DNA of 53,189 nt from the NCBI GenBank assembly GCA_017445585.1, contig JAFSTX010000057.1, positions 1 through 53,189 on the forward strand, in the 5' to 3' direction. Position numbers and translations under genes: made by a program. Under the pieces are notes generated by a model. That model did not search any database. It was not told where the DNA came from and saw only the letters and a list, made by a program, of their open reading frames with translations. Of the stretch, positions 51,843 through 53,189 are shown piece by piece (position 1 is the first letter of the stretch; each line of letters starts with the position of its first letter). This DNA is from Lachnospiraceae bacterium (lineage in GTDB: Bacteria; Bacillota; Clostridia; Lachnospirales; Lachnospiraceae).

Positions 51843-53189
51843 TCAGCCAAAAAAACTGTTTTTCTCAAAAGGTACCTCTGCGCTCGCATATGAGCCTGTG
51901 ATAGCTCCGTAGCTGCTGATAGAGGCATGATCCTTTGAAAGCGATCCGGAAGCTCCTTCGTCGCCGTGAGCAGCCTTGTAGGCCACAGCTGCCTGACCGT
52001 AGTCATTGAGAGCCTTAATCAGAGTTCCTGCAGCTGTATCCGCCTGCATACGGCTGATATATGCGTTTACACTGTAATCTATCGCATGGATAACATTTTC
52101 GCCGGAGAGCAGTTCCACCTTATAGACTTTGCCGTAGTCTGCCGGCATGATCTTGTCGAGAATGAGTCTGTATACGCCTGTTCCGATTGTGGTGAATGCC
52201 GGATCCGTAAGCGCAAACGCCGCAGCCGCTCCGTCAAAGGTGATGCGAAGGCTCATTTCCGCCGTGTCGGCCGCGGTGACGGAGAAAGCCATTCTGACCT
52301 TTTCCGCAAGCTGCAGGCTGGCGCCTGAGATGCGGCCCTTATCACCCAGGGCGATCACAGTCTGTGCCATAGTATCCGAAGGGATATCAAATGTCTTTTT
52401 GGCTTCTTCGATCCAGGTCCTTCCCTCAGTGGGAAGAGCATCTGTCCTGTAGTCTGCAAAGAGCTGTGCAGCCTCTCCGTAGATGAGCATATTCGCCACG
52501 AGATTGCGGAGCGTCTCATCGTCCGGATAGGCAGCGATGAGGCTGTCACAGTAGGATGCGATACTGAGCCCGTCAGAAGTGGTATAGTTTCTGATCACGT
52601 GGGGCTGTGCAGAAGGATCTGTACCCTTTACGATCACACGTCCGGTGATCAGATCACTGAATTGCTGAGGATAGATATTGTCAAGCTTGATGAGATACCT
52701 GCCGGCATTCTCTCCCTCAGTGATCAGAGCGCCTTCGATCTCTGTCGCTGCCGCTCCTCCCAGGCTGACCTGGAAGACTACTTTCTCATCCGCTCCGACG
52801 ATCACATCGGGAGTTATATAGAAGTCCGCAGTCACGGCATCCCCAAGCTCGATCGCCATAAGATCGCTGATGTCCGCAGGCACGCCTACGGAATTATAGA
52901 CTACCGAATACTCATTGATCCAGGCCTGGCGCTGTGCGTCGGGATTCGTACTGTAGAACTCCACATAGACCATCTGGTCTTTCTTTACCGTAAGCTGAAG
53001 CTCCGTCAGAGTCATGGCTCCGGGAAGTGTGCCGGTCTGAGTCAGCGTCAGGTTGTCCGCGCCGCCTATCTGCTGCAGGGTCTCGCCCACATAGACCTGC
53101 ATGTGCATATCCGTGGTGCTGTGGGTCTGCATACGCAGAGTGATCTCACCGGCAGCGGGCGCTTTGTAGGCAAATACGGGACGAGTTGC
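51843..53189 (-). pseudogene. Surface protein fragment: repeat module and two tandem clostridial domains (5' part, beyond right edge; truncated by frameshift)
   Basis: 449 residues, open at the right edge and therefore lacking its N-terminus. The edge cuts into the same module as in the giant neighbour (TRPVFAYKAPAAGEITL, then TGTLPGAMT and INEYSVVY). Two tandem copies of a domain follow: each has an Ig-like strand set ending in YLIKLDNIYPQQF or YRLILDKIMPADY, then a helical hairpin (SYCDSLI ... MLIYGEAAQLF, and AYISRMQ ... ALNDYGQAAVAY). The frame then runs through EVPFEKNSFF and stops at a TGA (51843-51845) right after a run of seven T. Skipping back one base there continues into the TIM-barrel frame, so the two pieces form one gene of at least about 1000 residues in its intact form. 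Confidence 0.72.
51849..51855 (-). other. Run of seven T at the frameshift
   Basis: On the minus strand CAG is followed by seven T and then GGCTGA. In the upstream frame this reads Ser-Phe-Phe-Gly-stop; shifting back one base reads Phe-Phe-Trp-Leu-Asn and continues open for more than 540 codons. Both sides show coding-type third positions right up to the run. Confidence 0.8.

Noticed and set aside
1-53189. CRISPR arrays, tRNA or rRNA genes, insertion sequences, attachment sites, replication origin
   Set aside because: No regularly spaced repeats, cloverleaf genes, transposase frames or terminal repeats were found on reading both strands.

Overview
The window reads as a chromosomal segment of a Gram-positive anaerobe of the class Clostridia, probably Lachnospiraceae-like. 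The evidence is a thrS T-box leader, the ireB-ruvX-DUF1292-mltG-trmR-U32 gene order, housekeeping sigma-A promoters, strong GGAGG ribosome sites, oxygen-sensitive Fe-S enzymes (class I fumarase, Fe-S serine deaminase) and HemW. Genus-level naming is not possible from the sequence alone. Almost every gene lies on the minus strand; only three (an RNase H-like exonuclease, aspA and a zinc metallopeptidase) are on the plus strand. No tRNA, rRNA, CRISPR array, transposase or phage gene was seen.

Layout, left to right. 1-639: start of a secreted Ig-repeat protein, cut by the window edge. 795-2197: two-subunit Fe-S fumarase. 2353-12029: a tightly packed run transcribed leftward: a giant RND exporter, holA, dgt, dnaG, trmK and an S41 protease. 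12112-14588: a small membrane protein, a rhomboid protease, L-serine deaminase and thioredoxin. 14771-20316: the plus-strand exonuclease, then recO, era and an M16C peptidase. 20355-23749: the tRNA-hydroxylation pair (U32 protein and TrmR), a MltG-like stub, DUF1292, ruvX and ireB. 23939-27573: a short sigma-70-like protein, hemW and lepA. 27757-31714: a Gfo/Idh/MocA oxidoreductase and a LysR regulator divergent from aspA. 31870-36549: rpsT, a ferredoxin-type aldo/keto reductase, ligA and a membrane protein. 36673-39697: an rRNA pseudouridine synthase, then thrS under a T-box. 39839-40534: a membrane zinc peptidase.

40541-53189 is the accessory part. A xylulokinase, a GH31 glycosidase and a LacI regulator form a small sugar operon. 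Upstream, in the same direction, lie two very large cell-surface proteins. One (1675 residues) carries six copies of a roughly 170-residue module marked by NNNWYYMY-like motifs, one intact SGNH esterase domain and one decayed SGNH domain, and ends in a membrane anchor. The other begins beyond the right edge with the same module and is interrupted by a one-base frameshift in a run of seven T before its glycosidase-like TIM barrel. This surface system, with its shared unnamed module, is the best candidate for something undescribed.

How the genes work together: aspartase plus fumarase interconvert aspartate, fumarate and malate, and serine deaminase makes pyruvate, which fits amino-acid fermentation. 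holA, dnaG, ligA, ruvX, recO and dgt cover replication, repair and dNTP control. trmK, trmR/U32, the pseudouridine synthase, thrS, era, rpsT and lepA cover translation. Several conserved-locus oddities stand out: no rpoD between dnaG and trmK, a sigma-like protein without region 4, a MltG without its catalytic domain, a RecO without its zinc module, a ThrS without its TGS domain, and a likely leaderless mRNA.
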